Positions 24,802 through 34,522 of a stretch of DNA of 64,000 nucleotides are shown piece by piece. The stretch is from NCBI RefSeq assembly GCF_023242315.1, contig NZ_JALLIY010000016.1, positions 1 through 64,000 on the forward strand. The letters run 5' to 3'. The stretch comes from Pseudomonas sp. MWU13-2105 (GTDB taxonomy: Bacteria > Pseudomonadota > Gammaproteobacteria > Pseudomonadales > Pseudomonadaceae). The translations under genes were made by a program, and so were the position numbers. The notes below the pieces were generated by a model, which was not told where the DNA came from, did not search any database, and worked only from the letters and a program-made list of their open reading frames with translations. Numbering within the stretch: the first letter of the stretch is position 1; each line of letters begins with the position of its first letter.

Positions 24802-26073
24802 ATGAACAAGAAAGGTCTCTGGCTAGGCGGATTTACCCTCGCCATCTGTGGCGCCGCTTTAGCCGGTGCGCTGATGTGGCGGCCATCCCTGCCCCCGGTC
24901 AAGCAACATGCGCCACAGAATGCCGAACAGATCCGGCGCGGAGCGCTGGTGGTCGAGACCGGCGATTGCGCGGTCTGCCATACGCGCCCGGGTGGCGATT
25001 ATCTGTCCGGCGGACTGCCGCTGGTGACCCCCTTTGGCACGCTCTACAGCACCAACATCACACCCGACGAGCACAACGGTATAGGCGGATGGTCTCTGGA
25101 AGCGTTCGAGCGGGCCATGCGTCACGGTATATCCCGTGATGGGCATTTTCTTTATCCGGCATTTCCCTACGCCCATTATCGCCGCATGAGCGAAGACGAC
25201 CTGAAAGACGCTTATGCCTATCTGATGAGCGGACCGCCGGTGGACTCGCCCGCCAGGCCAAACCAGATGAACTTTCCCATGAACATCCGGCCGCTGGTTT
25301 CATTCTGGAACCTGCTGTTTCTTCATGACGAACAAGCACAACCGGAGTCCGGGAAAACGGCGCAATGGAATCGAGGGCGGTATCTGGTCGACGGGGCCGG
25401 GCACTGCGCGGGATGCCATTCACCGCTCAACCTTCTGGGCGCCGAAAAGTCTGGGCAATCACTGGCCGGCGGCACGGTCGATGGCTGGGAGGCGCCTTCC
25501 CTGCTGGGTCTGGCCCAAGCACGCAAGCCCTGGAGCAACCAACAGCTGATGGACTATCTACGCGGTGGAGTGGCCACCGACCACGGGGCGGCAGCGGGTC
25601 CGATGAGACCGGTCAGCCTGAGCCTGGGGAAAGTACCCATCAGTGATGTGCAAGCCATTGCCGAATACCTGCTGAGCCTGGATGCACACGCTCCAGCTGA
25701 AACACCCTCGCCGACGCCTGAGGCCAAAGCGCTCGATCCGACGGCAGGCAATGAAGGGGCAGCCCTCTTCCAGGCGGCCTGCGCAGGTTGTCATGGCGCG
25801 GGCGCCCCCATGCGCTCGATCGACGGCCGTCCTGAACTTGCAGACACCTCAGCCATGCGCTCGGCCAGCTCGCGCAACTTCGTGAAAACGGTACGGGAGG
25901 GCATCGCCCTGACCCCGGGCGCTGCAGGTCCTGGCATGCCGGCATTTGCCGCTCTTCTCAACGAAGCCCAACTCACGGTGCTGGCGACGTACCTGCGTGC
26001 TCGCGCAGAGCCGGATCATCCCTGGGCCGACCTCTCAGAAACTATCGAAGACTTACGCGAGGATGCGCAATGA
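24802..26073 (+). CDS. Triheme cytochrome c subunit of a molybdenum hydroxylase
   Basis: A 423-residue membrane-anchored protein with an N-terminal signal/anchor (GLWLGGFTLAICGAALAGAL) and three c-type heme motifs: CAVCH near residue 56, CAGCH near 204 and CAGCH near 329. The layout matches the cytochrome subunits of gluconate/alcohol dehydrogenases and of IorAB/NicAB-type hydroxylases, where it passes electrons to the respiratory chain. It overlaps the 2Fe-2S gene by ATGA. Confidence 0.9.
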   Translation: MNKKGLWLGGFTLAICGAALAGALMWRPSLPPVKQHAPQNAEQIRRGALVVETGDCAVCHTRPGGDYLSGGLPLVTPFGTLYSTNITPDEHNGIGGWSLEAFERAMRHGISRDGHFLYPAFPYAHYRRMSEDDLKDAYAYLMSGPPVDSPARPNQMNFPMNIRPLVSFWNLLFLHDEQAQPESGKTAQWNRGRYLVDGAGHCAGCHSPLNLLGAEKSGQSLAGGTVDGWEAPSLLGLAQARKPWSNQQLMDYLRGGVATDHGAAAGPMRPVSLSLGKVPISDVQAIAEYLLSLDAHAPAETPSPTPEAKALDPTAGNEGAALFQAACAGCHGAGAPMRSIDGRPELADTSAMRSASSRNFVKTVREGIALTPGAAGPGMPAFAALLNEAQLTVLATYLRARAEPDHPWADLSETIEDLREDAQ

Positions 26074-26546
26074 GCCGCATGACCCTGAATGTCAATGGCG
26101 CGTCCCACCTGCTGGACATCGACGCCGACACCCCCCTGCTTTATGCCTTGCGCAACCAGCTTGAACTCAATGGCGCAAAGTATGGCTGCGGGCTTGGCCA
26201 GTGTGGCGCCTGCACGGTGATCGTCGACGACAAGCCGATATTTTCCTGTATCACCCCTTGCTCAAGTGTACAGGGCAAAAAAATCCGTACCGTGGAAAGC
26301 CTGGGTACAGCCGCTCAACCCGGTGCATTGCAAAAGGCCTTTATCGAAAAACAGGCCGCACAATGCGGCTACTGCATCGCCGGAATGTTGATGCGTGCCC
26401 AGGCGCTGCTGGAGCGCAATCCCAATCCCGACGAGCAGACAATCACCACTCACATGGCGCCGAACCTCTGTCGTTGCGGCACACACTTGCGAATCATCGG
26501 CGCCATCCGTGCCGTTGCCGCGTCGGGAGCACAGCATGAAGAGTAA
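26070..26546 (+). CDS. 2Fe-2S subunit of a molybdenum hydroxylase (IorA/NicA type)
   Basis: A 158-residue small subunit of the xanthine oxidase family. The plant-ferredoxin cluster has GCGLGQCGACTVIVDDKPIF at about 41-60 with a further C, and the second cluster uses CGYC (about 102) and CRC (about 134). The length matches IorA and NicA. ATGA overlap upstream and an 11-base overlap downstream tie it to the neighbouring subunits. Confidence 0.92.
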   Translation: MSRMTLNVNGASHLLDIDADTPLLYALRNQLELNGAKYGCGLGQCGACTVIVDDKPIFSCITPCSSVQGKKIRTVESLGTAAQPGALQKAFIEKQAAQCGYCIAGMLMRAQALLERNPNPDEQTITTHMAPNLCRCGTHLRIIGAIRAVAASGAQHEE

Positions 26547-28764
26547 CGCTAAGGTCGACCTTGGGCGGCGCGCCTTCCTGCGCAACGGCTCCCTGCTGGT
26601 GGCGTTCTCGCTGCTACCGGTTGCAGGCAATACATGGGCCGACGCCGAGGTGGATACCCTCGGCACGCTGGTCCTGGCTCCAGACCTGGCCGGCAGCTTG
26701 CGCAGCAACCCTTACCTGGATGCCTGGATACGCGTCGATGCGCAGGGAATAACCGTCTACACCGGGAAGGCCGAACTGGGTACCGGGGTGAAAACCGCCT
26801 TGTTGCAGATCGCCGCCGAGCGCCTGGAAGTCGCACCCAGCGCCATAAACATGCTGACCGCCGACACCGCGTTGACCCCCGATGAAGGCTATACCGCGGG
26901 GAGTCACACCGTCGTCGACAGCGGCACGGCGTTATTCAATGCCGCGGCCCAGGTGCGCCAATTGCTGGTGGAGTCCGCGGCCAGGCGCTGGCGCGTCGAG
27001 CCTGATCGGCTGGTGACCCGTGATGCGCTGATTCAAGGGCCCGACGGACAGCGCATGAGCTACTTCGAGGCCGTCGGCAGTGTGGATCTGCATCGCCATG
27101 CGCTGCCGAAATCGCCAACAAAGGCTCCTGGAGAATTCAGCCTGATCGGGCACTCGCTGCCTCGCCTGGACATCCCGGCCAAGGTCAGTGGCGGTGCCGC
27201 ATTCGTACAAGACATGCGTTTGCCAGGCATGCTGCATGCCCGACTCATCCGGCCCCCCAGGCCAGGTTGCCAGCTGCAGTCGTTTGATCCCGACGCCTTG
27301 CAAAGCCTGCCTGGCGTGGTGCAGGTCGTTCGTGACGGCAACTACCTGGCCGTCGTTGCGAAGGACGAATGGCAAGCCGTGAAGGCGATGCGCGCGGGGT
27401 ATGCGCAGGCGAAATGGAGCGAAGGCGTTGCGCTGCCCGACGCACGCACCATCCATGCGTTGCTCCCGAGCCTGCCGTCGCGCCGTTACCCCATCAGCCA
27501 CACGGGCAGTCCGGCAGCGGTCCCCGGATCGGGTTATCGGGCACGGGTGACCAAGCACTATCTCATGCACGGTTCTATCGGCCCGTCCTGCGCGGTGGCC
27601 TGGTTCAAGGACGAAGTGCTCACTGTCTGGACCCACTCCCAAGGTGTCTACCCGCTCCGCGCGGGTATCGCACAAATGCTCGGGTTACCCCTGGAACGGG
27701 TTCGCTGCATCCATACCGAAGGGGCCGGCTGCTACGGCCATAACGGCGCAGATGACGCGGCGGCGGACGCCGCCCTGATTGCCATGCGCGTGCCCGGCTC
27801 TCCCGTGCGGGTTCAATGGATGCGCGAGCAGGAAAACCTCTGGGAGCCCTACAGCTCGGCCATGATCACCGAGGTGCAGGCGAGCCTGGATCAAAACGGC
27901 CGGATCCAGGATTGGGCATACGAACTGTGGACCACCCCGCACAACGAACGCATCGTCAATGCCGGTCGCTTGTTACCGGCACGCTTGCTCTCCAAACCGT
28001 TCACCTCGGCCCCATCGGTGCCTATCGCGCAACCGGAAGGCGACGGTGACCGTAACGCCGTGCCCCTGTACCGCACTGCCTCGACCCGTATCGACATGAA
28101 CTTCATCACCCAGATGCCATTTCGCACCTCGGCAATGCGCTCTTTGGGTGCACACATCAATGTCTTCGCGATCGAAGCCTGCATTGACGAGTTGGCGGCG
28201 CGGGCCGGTGTGGACCCCGTCGCTTTTCGCCTCGCCCATTTGGATGACCCGCGCGCTCGAGCGGTGATAGAGCGAGTGCGGGACAACTTCGGCTGGACAA
28301 CCCAGCCCATCAAGCCGGGCGTGGGTGTCGGCTTTGCCTTCGCGCGGTACAAAAACATCATGGGCTATTGCGCCCTCGCGGTGCAGATCAACGTTCACCC
28401 TCAGACCGGCGACATCGTGGTTGATCGGGTGGTCACGGCGGTGGATGTCGGACAGATCGTCAGCCCGGACGGCCTGCGAAACCAGATAGAGGGCGGGATT
28501 GTGCAATCCACCAGTTGGACCTTGTTCGAAGCCGTCGATTTTGATGTCGCAGGCGTCCGCAGTTATGACTGGAGCGGTTATCCGATCCTGCGTTTTGCGC
28601 AATTGCCACGGAATGTCGAAGTGCATTTGCTCGATCAGCCAGGGCAGCCATTTCTGGGGGCAGCGGAGATCGTACAAGGCCCGATGGCGGCAGCCCTCGG
28701 CAATGCCCTGACCCGCGCCACTGGCCGACGGCCTTCGCAACTGCCCCTGACCCGGTCGCTTTGA
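26536..28764 (+). CDS. Molybdopterin-binding large subunit (IorB type)
   Basis: A 742-residue large subunit of the isoquinoline 1-oxidoreductase/aldehyde dehydrogenase group. The N-terminus has a Tat-like signal (GRRAFLRNGSLLVAFSLLP), so the enzyme is exported folded. Family motifs include KAELGTGVKTALLQIAAE, IPAKVSGGAAFVQDMRLPGM and the C-terminal FLGAAEIVQGP with the presumed catalytic Glu. Unlike NicB, it has no fused cytochrome; that role is filled by the separate upstream gene. I chose ATG 26536, which overlaps the 2Fe-2S gene, because the reading frame upstream of it is not protein-like. The substrate is probably an N-heteroaromatic or an aldehyde. Confidence 0.9.
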   Translation: MKSNAKVDLGRRAFLRNGSLLVAFSLLPVAGNTWADAEVDTLGTLVLAPDLAGSLRSNPYLDAWIRVDAQGITVYTGKAELGTGVKTALLQIAAERLEVAPSAINMLTADTALTPDEGYTAGSHTVVDSGTALFNAAAQVRQLLVESAARRWRVEPDRLVTRDALIQGPDGQRMSYFEAVGSVDLHRHALPKSPTKAPGEFSLIGHSLPRLDIPAKVSGGAAFVQDMRLPGMLHARLIRPPRPGCQLQSFDPDALQSLPGVVQVVRDGNYLAVVAKDEWQAVKAMRAGYAQAKWSEGVALPDARTIHALLPSLPSRRYPISHTGSPAAVPGSGYRARVTKHYLMHGSIGPSCAVAWFKDEVLTVWTHSQGVYPLRAGIAQMLGLPLERVRCIHTEGAGCYGHNGADDAAADAALIAMRVPGSPVRVQWMREQENLWEPYSSAMITEVQASLDQNGRIQDWAYELWTTPHNERIVNAGRLLPARLLSKPFTSAPSVPIAQPEGDGDRNAVPLYRTASTRIDMNFITQMPFRTSAMRSLGAHINVFAIEACIDELAARAGVDPVAFRLAHLDDPRARAVIERVRDNFGWTTQPIKPGVGVGFAFARYKNIMGYCALAVQINVHPQTGDIVVDRVVTAVDVGQIVSPDGLRNQIEGGIVQSTSWTLFEAVDFDVAGVRSYDWSGYPILRFAQLPRNVEVHLLDQPGQPFLGAAEIVQGPMAAALGNALTRATGRRPSQLPLTRSL

Positions 28765-28768
28765 GCGC

Positions 28769-28806
28769 GGCAACAATGACCAAGCGTGAGCGCGCTCATT
28801 GTTGCC
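28769..28806. terminator. Hairpin after the Mo hydroxylase operon
   Basis: GGCAACAATGA (28769-28779) pairs perfectly with TCATTGTTGCC (28796-28806) across a 16-base loop, five bases after the Mo-subunit stop. It lacks a T run but is the only strong stem between this operon and the monooxygenase gene. Confidence 0.55.
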
Positions 28807-28911
28807 TGTACCCAGATCGGTGTTGCAACTCACGCAATACGGCTTGGCGAAGAGTGCGGATTATCAGAGTCCGGCCCTGCCCTTAGAGTAGGTCGAAAAG
28901 GAGGACCTACC

Positions 28912-30096
28912 ATGGGCACGTTTACAACTCACCCTCAACGATCTCCCGGGGCACCTCGTGCCCTGGTGATTGGCGGATCATTGGGCGGGCTTTTCGCAGG
29001 TAATCTGCTGCGCCAGGCCGGCTGGGACGTCGATATTTTCGAGCGTTCTTCCCATGAGCTCGACAGTCGAGGCGGCGGCGTAGTGCTGCAGCCGGAGGTG
29101 GTCGACGCGTTTGGCAAACTGAACGTTCCATTGACCCACCTGGAGATGGGCGTTCGTTCGCAGTACCGCACCGTGCTGTATCCGGACGGCCGTGTCCAGA
29201 GCAAGACCTTCGCCCCGCAAGTCCAGACGTCCTGGTCACTGCTTTACACAACCTTGCGTCGGGCCTTCGGCAATGAGCGCTACCACCAGGGGAAAATCCT
29301 GGTTGACCTCAATCAGCCAGAAGCCGGCCGTGTGGTCGCTGTGTTCGAAGATGGCGAACGCATCGAGGCTGACTTGCTCGTCGCCGCTGATGGCGGGAAC
29401 TCGCAGGTACGCCAGCTGCTCTGGCCAGAATACCAGCCTGGCTACGCCGGCTATGTTGCCTGGCGCGGCCTTCTACCGGAAAGCCGTTTGCCTGAGTTGC
29501 CTACCCAGGTGTTGGCGGGGGACTTCGGTTTCGCGAATGCCGGCGGCTCGCACATCCTGGGCTACCTGGTGCCAGGTGAAAACAACGATATTCGTCCCGC
29601 TCGACGCTACTACAACTGGGTTTGGTATCGGGTTGTCGAGGAGCAATTCATCGGCGCTCTCATGACTGACGCCAATGGCCACAAACGCGACTATTCGGTA
29701 CCGGAAGGACTTCTCGCGCCGACGTGGCGCGAACATGTCCGGAGGGAAGCCGACAGCCTGCTGCCCCCCGCCTTTCGGGAAGTGGTGCACGCCACCGAAC
29801 AGCCTTTCGTGCAAAGCATCCGCGATTTGGCGATGCCGCGGATGGTTGATGGCCGGGTGGTTCTACTCGGCGATGCGGCCGCCATTCCCCGGCCGCACAC
29901 CGCCGCCAGCACCTCCAAGGCGGCATTCAACGCACTCGAACTCGCCCGGTGCCTGAGCCAGACCCCAAACGACACGGATCGCGCCCTGGCGAACTGGGAG
30001 CCGGCACAGGTTGCCTTGGGCCAACGCCTACTCGCCCAGGGCCAAGCCATGGGCGATCACCTGATGTTCCACCGTCCGACCCTTCACGCTGGCTGA
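28912..30096 (+). CDS. FAD-dependent monooxygenase, dihydroxypyridine hydroxylase-like
   Basis: A 394-residue class A flavoprotein hydroxylase. The FAD motif ALVIGGSLGGLFAGNLLRQAG (split: VIGGSLGGLFAG, about 24) is followed by RGGGVVLQPEVV, the DG-type motif ADGGNSQVRQLL and Y-A-G-Y-V-A-W-R-G, which closely resembles 2,6-dihydroxypyridine 3-monooxygenase. The second FAD motif is VVLLGDAAAIPRPHTA near residue 319. AAGGAGG lies just before the ATG at 28912; the longer upstream frame includes the hairpin and is rejected. Together with the Mo hydroxylase it suggests two successive ring hydroxylations of a pyridine-like compound. Confidence 0.85.
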   Translation: MGTFTTHPQRSPGAPRALVIGGSLGGLFAGNLLRQAGWDVDIFERSSHELDSRGGGVVLQPEVVDAFGKLNVPLTHLEMGVRSQYRTVLYPDGRVQSKTFAPQVQTSWSLLYTTLRRAFGNERYHQGKILVDLNQPEAGRVVAVFEDGERIEADLLVAADGGNSQVRQLLWPEYQPGYAGYVAWRGLLPESRLPELPTQVLAGDFGFANAGGSHILGYLVPGENNDIRPARRYYNWVWYRVVEEQFIGALMTDANGHKRDYSVPEGLLAPTWREHVRREADSLLPPAFREVVHATEQPFVQSIRDLAMPRMVDGRVVLLGDAAAIPRPHTAASTSKAAFNALELARCLSQTPNDTDRALANWEPAQVALGQRLLAQGQAMGDHLMFHRPTLHAG

Positions 30097-30125
30097 GCCC
30101 AGCCGACTCAAACTGGAGAAAGATC

Positions 30126-31235
30126 ATGAACCCCCTGTTCCAACCGATTGCCATTGGCCCGTTGCAACTCGAACATCGCATCGCGATGGCCCCCCTCACA
30201 CGCTCGCGCGCCGGCCAGCCGGGTGATGTGCCTACATCCATGAACGCCGAGTACTACCGTCAGCGCGCCAGCGCTGCCCTGATCATTACCGAAGCGACCC
30301 AGATCTCTCGACAAGCACAAGGCTATGCCTGGACGCCGGGCATCTACAACCAGGAACAGATTGATGGCTGGCGCGTAGTGACCGATGAAGTCCATAAGGC
30401 CGGCGGACAGATTTTCATGCAGTTATGGCACGTCGGACGGGTTTCGCACCCCAACTTCCAACCAGATGGCGGACTTCCAGTTGCGCCGACATCGATGCCG
30501 GTTCCGGGTAGAACATTCATTGTCGACGAACAGGGCAACGGCGTGTGGGGAGAGATTCCTGATCCTCAGGCACTGACAATCGATGGCATCAGGACAATCG
30601 TGGAAGACTACCGTCGCGCTGCGCGTAACGCCATTGAGGCCGGAATGGACGGCGTTGAAATCCATGCGGGCAATGGTTACCTGCTTGACCAATTCATCAA
30701 TAGCGCCAGCAACCAGCGAAAAGACGCTTACGGTGGCAGCATCGAAAATCGCAGCCGCATGTTGCTCGAAGTCGTAGCCGCCGTAGCAACGGAAATCGGA
30801 GCCGCGCGAACAGCCGTGCGCCTGACCCCCATGGGGCGCTTCATGGGGATGGGTGACGACACGCCTGAAGACACGTTCGGCTATCTGGTCAACCGACTCA
30901 ACGATTGGCCGCTGGCCTATCTTCACCTAGTTGAGCCTGCCATCGTCGGGACTGTACGAGATGAGCAACTTGACCCCCGCTGGGACGCCATCATCAAGCA
31001 ATTGCGGAGCACATGGCACGGGGTGCTGATGCTTGCCGGCGGTTATGACCCGACCAACGCCGCCCGGGCAGTGTCGGAAGGCCGCGCCGATATCATCGCC
31101 TTCGGTCGCCCCTTCCTGGCCAACCCTGATCTGCCGCGACGTATCCGCGAAGGGCTGCCACTCAATCCAGCCGACCCTGCCAGCTTCTTTGGCGGCGATG
31201 CGCGCGGGTATACCGACTATCCCGTCCATCCGTAA
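30126..31235 (+). CDS. Old yellow enzyme family NADH:flavin oxidoreductase
   Basis: A 369-residue FMN barrel protein of the NemA/OYE family, reducing activated C=C bonds or nitro groups. MNPLFQPIAIGPLQLEHRIA at the start, MAPLTRSRA, FMQLWHVGRVSHP (about 98) and the GVEIHAGNGYLLDQFIN stretch (about 177) are family hallmarks. Note H-A-G-N-G-Y where OYEs usually have H-x-A-N/H-G-Y-L. GGAG precedes the ATG. It follows the monooxygenase by 29 bases and is probably cotranscribed. Confidence 0.9.
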   Translation: MNPLFQPIAIGPLQLEHRIAMAPLTRSRAGQPGDVPTSMNAEYYRQRASAALIITEATQISRQAQGYAWTPGIYNQEQIDGWRVVTDEVHKAGGQIFMQLWHVGRVSHPNFQPDGGLPVAPTSMPVPGRTFIVDEQGNGVWGEIPDPQALTIDGIRTIVEDYRRAARNAIEAGMDGVEIHAGNGYLLDQFINSASNQRKDAYGGSIENRSRMLLEVVAAVATEIGAARTAVRLTPMGRFMGMGDDTPEDTFGYLVNRLNDWPLAYLHLVEPAIVGTVRDEQLDPRWDAIIKQLRSTWHGVLMLAGGYDPTNAARAVSEGRADIIAFGRPFLANPDLPRRIREGLPLNPADPASFFGGDARGYTDYPVHP

Positions 31236-31336
31236 CCATCGTTCGGCGACAGATACCTGTGTTCTTGAGCAATCCAGGCCCGCAGCGTCTGCACTTGTCC
31301 TATCCTTCCATCCAACCACCCACTCCGGACATCAAA

Positions 31337-32008
31337 ATGCCCGCCCCCGAATCCAACCTTCTGCAAAGCTGGCACCATAACGCGCAATCCTGGATCGAAG
31401 CGGTCCGTGGCGGAGCGATCGAAAGCCGCCGCCAGGTCACCGACCAGGCCATCCTGCTGGCGGTGCTGGGTCGCCAGCCCGAGCGTGTACTCGACCTGGG
31501 CTGCGGCGAGGGCTGGCTGTTGCGAGCGCTGGAGAAACGCGGCATCAACGCTGTCGGGGTGGATGGCGATGGAACGCTGGTCGAGTCGGCGCGGGCGGCG
31601 GGCTCGTCGCAAGTGCATCTGGCCAGCTATGCAGCGCTGGTGGAGGCAAGGGTGGACATCGGCAGCCACTACGACCTGGTCTGCGCCAACTTCGCCCTGC
31701 TGCACCAGGACATCATCCCCCTGCTCGCCGCCATGAACGCCCTGCTCGCCCCCGGCGGCGCGCTGGTGATCCAGACGTTGCATCCGTGGACTGCGGCAGC
31801 GGGTGACTACCAGGATGGTTGGCGAAAAGAGACCTTCGATGGGTTCAAGGGCCAGTGGCAACCCATGCCATGGTATTTCCGCACCCTGTCCAGTTGGCTC
31901 AACGCACTGGACATGGCCGGTTTTCGCCTGGCGGGCCTGCAGGAGCCGCAGCACCCGCAAAGTCCCGTGCCGCAGTCGTTGTTGCTGCAGGCTGAGAAAC
32001 GGGACTGA
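31337..32008 (+). CDS. Class I SAM-dependent methyltransferase
   Basis: A 223-residue methyltransferase. Motif I is RVLDLGCGEGWLLRALEKRG (split: VLDLGCGEGW, about 50), with the acidic residue of motif II in VGVDGDGTLVESAR, then YDLVCANFALLH and LLAPGGALVIQTLHPW. The ATG at 31337 starts MPAPESNLLQSWHHNAQSW, the expected beginning; the longer frame from 31259 has no ribosome site. The acceptor is unknown. It may be a separate unit from the oxidoreductase genes. Confidence 0.83.
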   Translation: MPAPESNLLQSWHHNAQSWIEAVRGGAIESRRQVTDQAILLAVLGRQPERVLDLGCGEGWLLRALEKRGINAVGVDGDGTLVESARAAGSSQVHLASYAALVEARVDIGSHYDLVCANFALLHQDIIPLLAAMNALLAPGGALVIQTLHPWTAAAGDYQDGWRKETFDGFKGQWQPMPWYFRTLSSWLNALDMAGFRLAGLQEPQHPQSPVPQSLLLQAEKRD

Positions 32009-32029
32009 GCGACGCATCTGCGGGTATTC

Positions 32030-34522
32030 CTAGTTGCCCGTGTTCTCGACCACGCCCTTACCCTGAAAGCCCAGAGAGTATTTCAGAGCCCGTTGCTGCT
32101 GGGTGCGGGGATCCGGCAAACCTATGGTCTCCGGGTTCGAAAAGCCGGTGGTGCCCTTGGTATTGATCGCATCAAACAGGAAGCTGAAACCTTGTTTCAG
32201 TACGCTCTGCGAGGCGCCATGACAGCCCATGCAGCCGCCCATGGTCTGGCTTTGAGTGCTGTGATCAAAATCCGGGACCTTGATGTTAGCCATGGTGCGC
32301 ATATTGGTCAGGGTGTTGTCCTTCGGAACGGGGAATATGTTGGTTCCGCGAAACAGCTGGATCCCTGGTCGGCTGCTTTCGAGCATGATATTGGCCAAGT
32401 AATAATCCGGGTCGGTTTCAGTGCTTGACGGGATGGCCTGCACCCCTTTGAGCCGGTAGTGCTTCCAGACCGAATTGTTGAATTCGCTGCTGCCGTCCAT
32501 CAACTGCTTGACCTGGTTGTTGACCGCAGTGACTTCGGAAAAGATGGTTTGCGGTTGCACGACACGGATCGGACCGGCCTGCCCCTCGGGGATGCCGTTA
32601 CTGCCGGAGTAGATGGGCGGATTTTGGTTCCGATCCGCAATCTTGCCCTTGGGCAGGGTCACCGTATGGATTGTGTTGCCGTCAGAAAATCTAGCGATCG
32701 GCGCTGGATCGTTATTCGGCGACTTGGAGTAGGCGATATTGTTGTAGTTGGCGATATAGTAAAGCCCGCTCGGCGATTTGTCGGGCAACGTCAGGGCATC
32801 CTCCTGCTCGAATGTGGCGAATATGAAGGTCGGGTAGTTGGCCGTCTTATGGATGATATGCAAGGCCACCAGAGCATATTCTTCGTTGTACGCCACCGGC
32901 GCCTTATCGTCGCCGTGATAGGTCACAACTGTCGCCGTATAGTAACGCGCACGCTGTGCGGTCGGAATGTCCGCCAGCTTGCGCCACGCAGCCTTGACCT
33001 CCACCGCGCCGTCGGGCAGAACGATATGATCCGGGTAGCGGCTCAGGCTTTTCGCATACGCGTAAACGACGGGATTGGCCTTGGCCTCGAACAGGATCTG
33101 GCTGTCGTTCGAAGGGGTGTAGTTGCTCCCTTTCATTGCCGCCTGCGGAGGGTTGACCGGGAAAAATATCGCGTTTTGCCCTATCTGAGTCGCCTCATCC
33201 AGGTTGTTGTAGTGAGCAAAACTGGCGCCTGCGGCCAAAGGCGCACCGTTGGGGAAATCGATATAGCTGTATTGCGGGCTGGAACCAAACGGACGCGTCG
33301 GGCCGCCTACGGCGTTTTTCCCTAGCGCCGGAAACAACTCGGTGCGGTGGGCGAAGGTTTGCCACAACAGCGGGCTGGAAGATTGTGGCAACTTGCCCGA
33401 ATCGGCAAAGCTGCTGGCCGGATTGCCGACGCCGCGGTTAGCGGGCAACGGCGTATTGGCCGCGTTGTTCAGTGCGATAAAGCTCCGCCAGGCGAAGGTT
33501 GCATAGTCGGTATGGCTAAGGCCCGTGGCCAGATCCGCGGGCAGTTGCGGGTTGTCCGTGGTTAAATCGTTCGCAGTAATCGCGTAGGAAACGCCCAATC
33601 CCGACGGATAGACGAAGCCAGCATTCCCAGTGAAACGCTTGGCGAAATACGGCGCCCAATGCAGCCCATCGTCTGAATAAAACGTATTGGCGCTGCTGCT
33701 GATAAACACACGCTCACCGATCATCGTTGCACTATTCAGGAAGCCCTTGGGCGCCTGGTTGGTTATACCCGCCAGTTCTTGCCTCGCGCCCCACTGGCCG
33801 GCCCGGTCGTAAGTACGGGCGAACATGGCGCCATTTTCAAAAGCGTAATAGACCCATAATTTACCGTTATAAACGACAGGTACCATTGTCAGAATCGAGT
33901 CGGCACCTTCCTGGAATCCCAGGTTTTCCCGGCTCCAGGCAAGACCGTCATTCGAGCTGACATAATAGATGGCCTTGCCTGAGTTTTCGCTATACAAGAC
34001 AAATAGTTGTCCATTATACACCACGGGCTTGTTATTGACGGCCTTATGCCCGGTATTGATAAAACTGGCCTGGGACCAGGCGATACCATCAACGGAACTG
34101 ATGGTTTTCAAGCGGCTCTGGGGATCGGAAAAGGTCAGTACCAGCTTTTGCTTGAACACGCTGACTGAGACATCACCCAAGACGCTATCCACGCTAATGG
34201 GCTGTGCGGCGGACCAGTTTTTCCCTTCCGTCGAAGTGGAAAAATAGATATGTTTTTGGTCATAATTATTGGACCAAAACATATAAACCTTACCTTTGAA
34301 CGACTGCACCGATGGTATATAGAATGCTGGCAGGGTGAATCGCACCAGACTCGTCGAAGACGGCTTGCCGGTTGAAGCTTCCGGATGGTCAAAGACATCC
34401 ACCGAAATCCCCACACCTTGTTGCGGTGTCGCTACGATGACGCTCTCCGCACCCGCCGACGAGACCAGTAACACACCACATAGGCACAGTATCAGTCGAC
34501 TGATCATTGCTCTGACGTTCAT
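32030..34522 (-). CDS. Secreted beta-propeller protein fused to a cytochrome-like domain
   Basis: An 830-residue secreted protein. The signal peptide (LILCLCGVLLVSSAGA) ends near residue 25. Residues 40-310 consist of sialidase/BNR-like blades with repeated patterns (KVYMFWSNNYDQKHIYFSTS, V-V-Y-N-G-Q-L-F-V-L-Y-S, V-V-Y-N-G-K-L-W-V-Y-Y, TFYSDDGLHWAPYF). The rest begins at about 345 (FAWRSFIALN) and resembles large cytochrome-c-like proteins; one heme motif CMGCHG lies near residue 757. GGAG precedes the ATG at 34522. I know no described protein with this pairing, and its substrate is unknown. Confidence 0.75.
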   Translation of the reverse strand: MNVRAMISRLILCLCGVLLVSSAGAESVIVATPQQGVGISVDVFDHPEASTGKPSSTSLVRFTLPAFYIPSVQSFKGKVYMFWSNNYDQKHIYFSTSTEGKNWSAAQPISVDSVLGDVSVSVFKQKLVLTFSDPQSRLKTISSVDGIAWSQASFINTGHKAVNNKPVVYNGQLFVLYSENSGKAIYYVSSNDGLAWSRENLGFQEGADSILTMVPVVYNGKLWVYYAFENGAMFARTYDRAGQWGARQELAGITNQAPKGFLNSATMIGERVFISSSANTFYSDDGLHWAPYFAKRFTGNAGFVYPSGLGVSYAITANDLTTDNPQLPADLATGLSHTDYATFAWRSFIALNNAANTPLPANRGVGNPASSFADSGKLPQSSSPLLWQTFAHRTELFPALGKNAVGGPTRPFGSSPQYSYIDFPNGAPLAAGASFAHYNNLDEATQIGQNAIFFPVNPPQAAMKGSNYTPSNDSQILFEAKANPVVYAYAKSLSRYPDHIVLPDGAVEVKAAWRKLADIPTAQRARYYTATVVTYHGDDKAPVAYNEEYALVALHIIHKTANYPTFIFATFEQEDALTLPDKSPSGLYYIANYNNIAYSKSPNNDPAPIARFSDGNTIHTVTLPKGKIADRNQNPPIYSGSNGIPEGQAGPIRVVQPQTIFSEVTAVNNQVKQLMDGSSEFNNSVWKHYRLKGVQAIPSSTETDPDYYLANIMLESSRPGIQLFRGTNIFPVPKDNTLTNMRTMANIKVPDFDHSTQSQTMGGCMGCHGASQSVLKQGFSFLFDAINTKGTTGFSNPETIGLPDPRTQQQRALKYSLGFQGKGVVENTGN

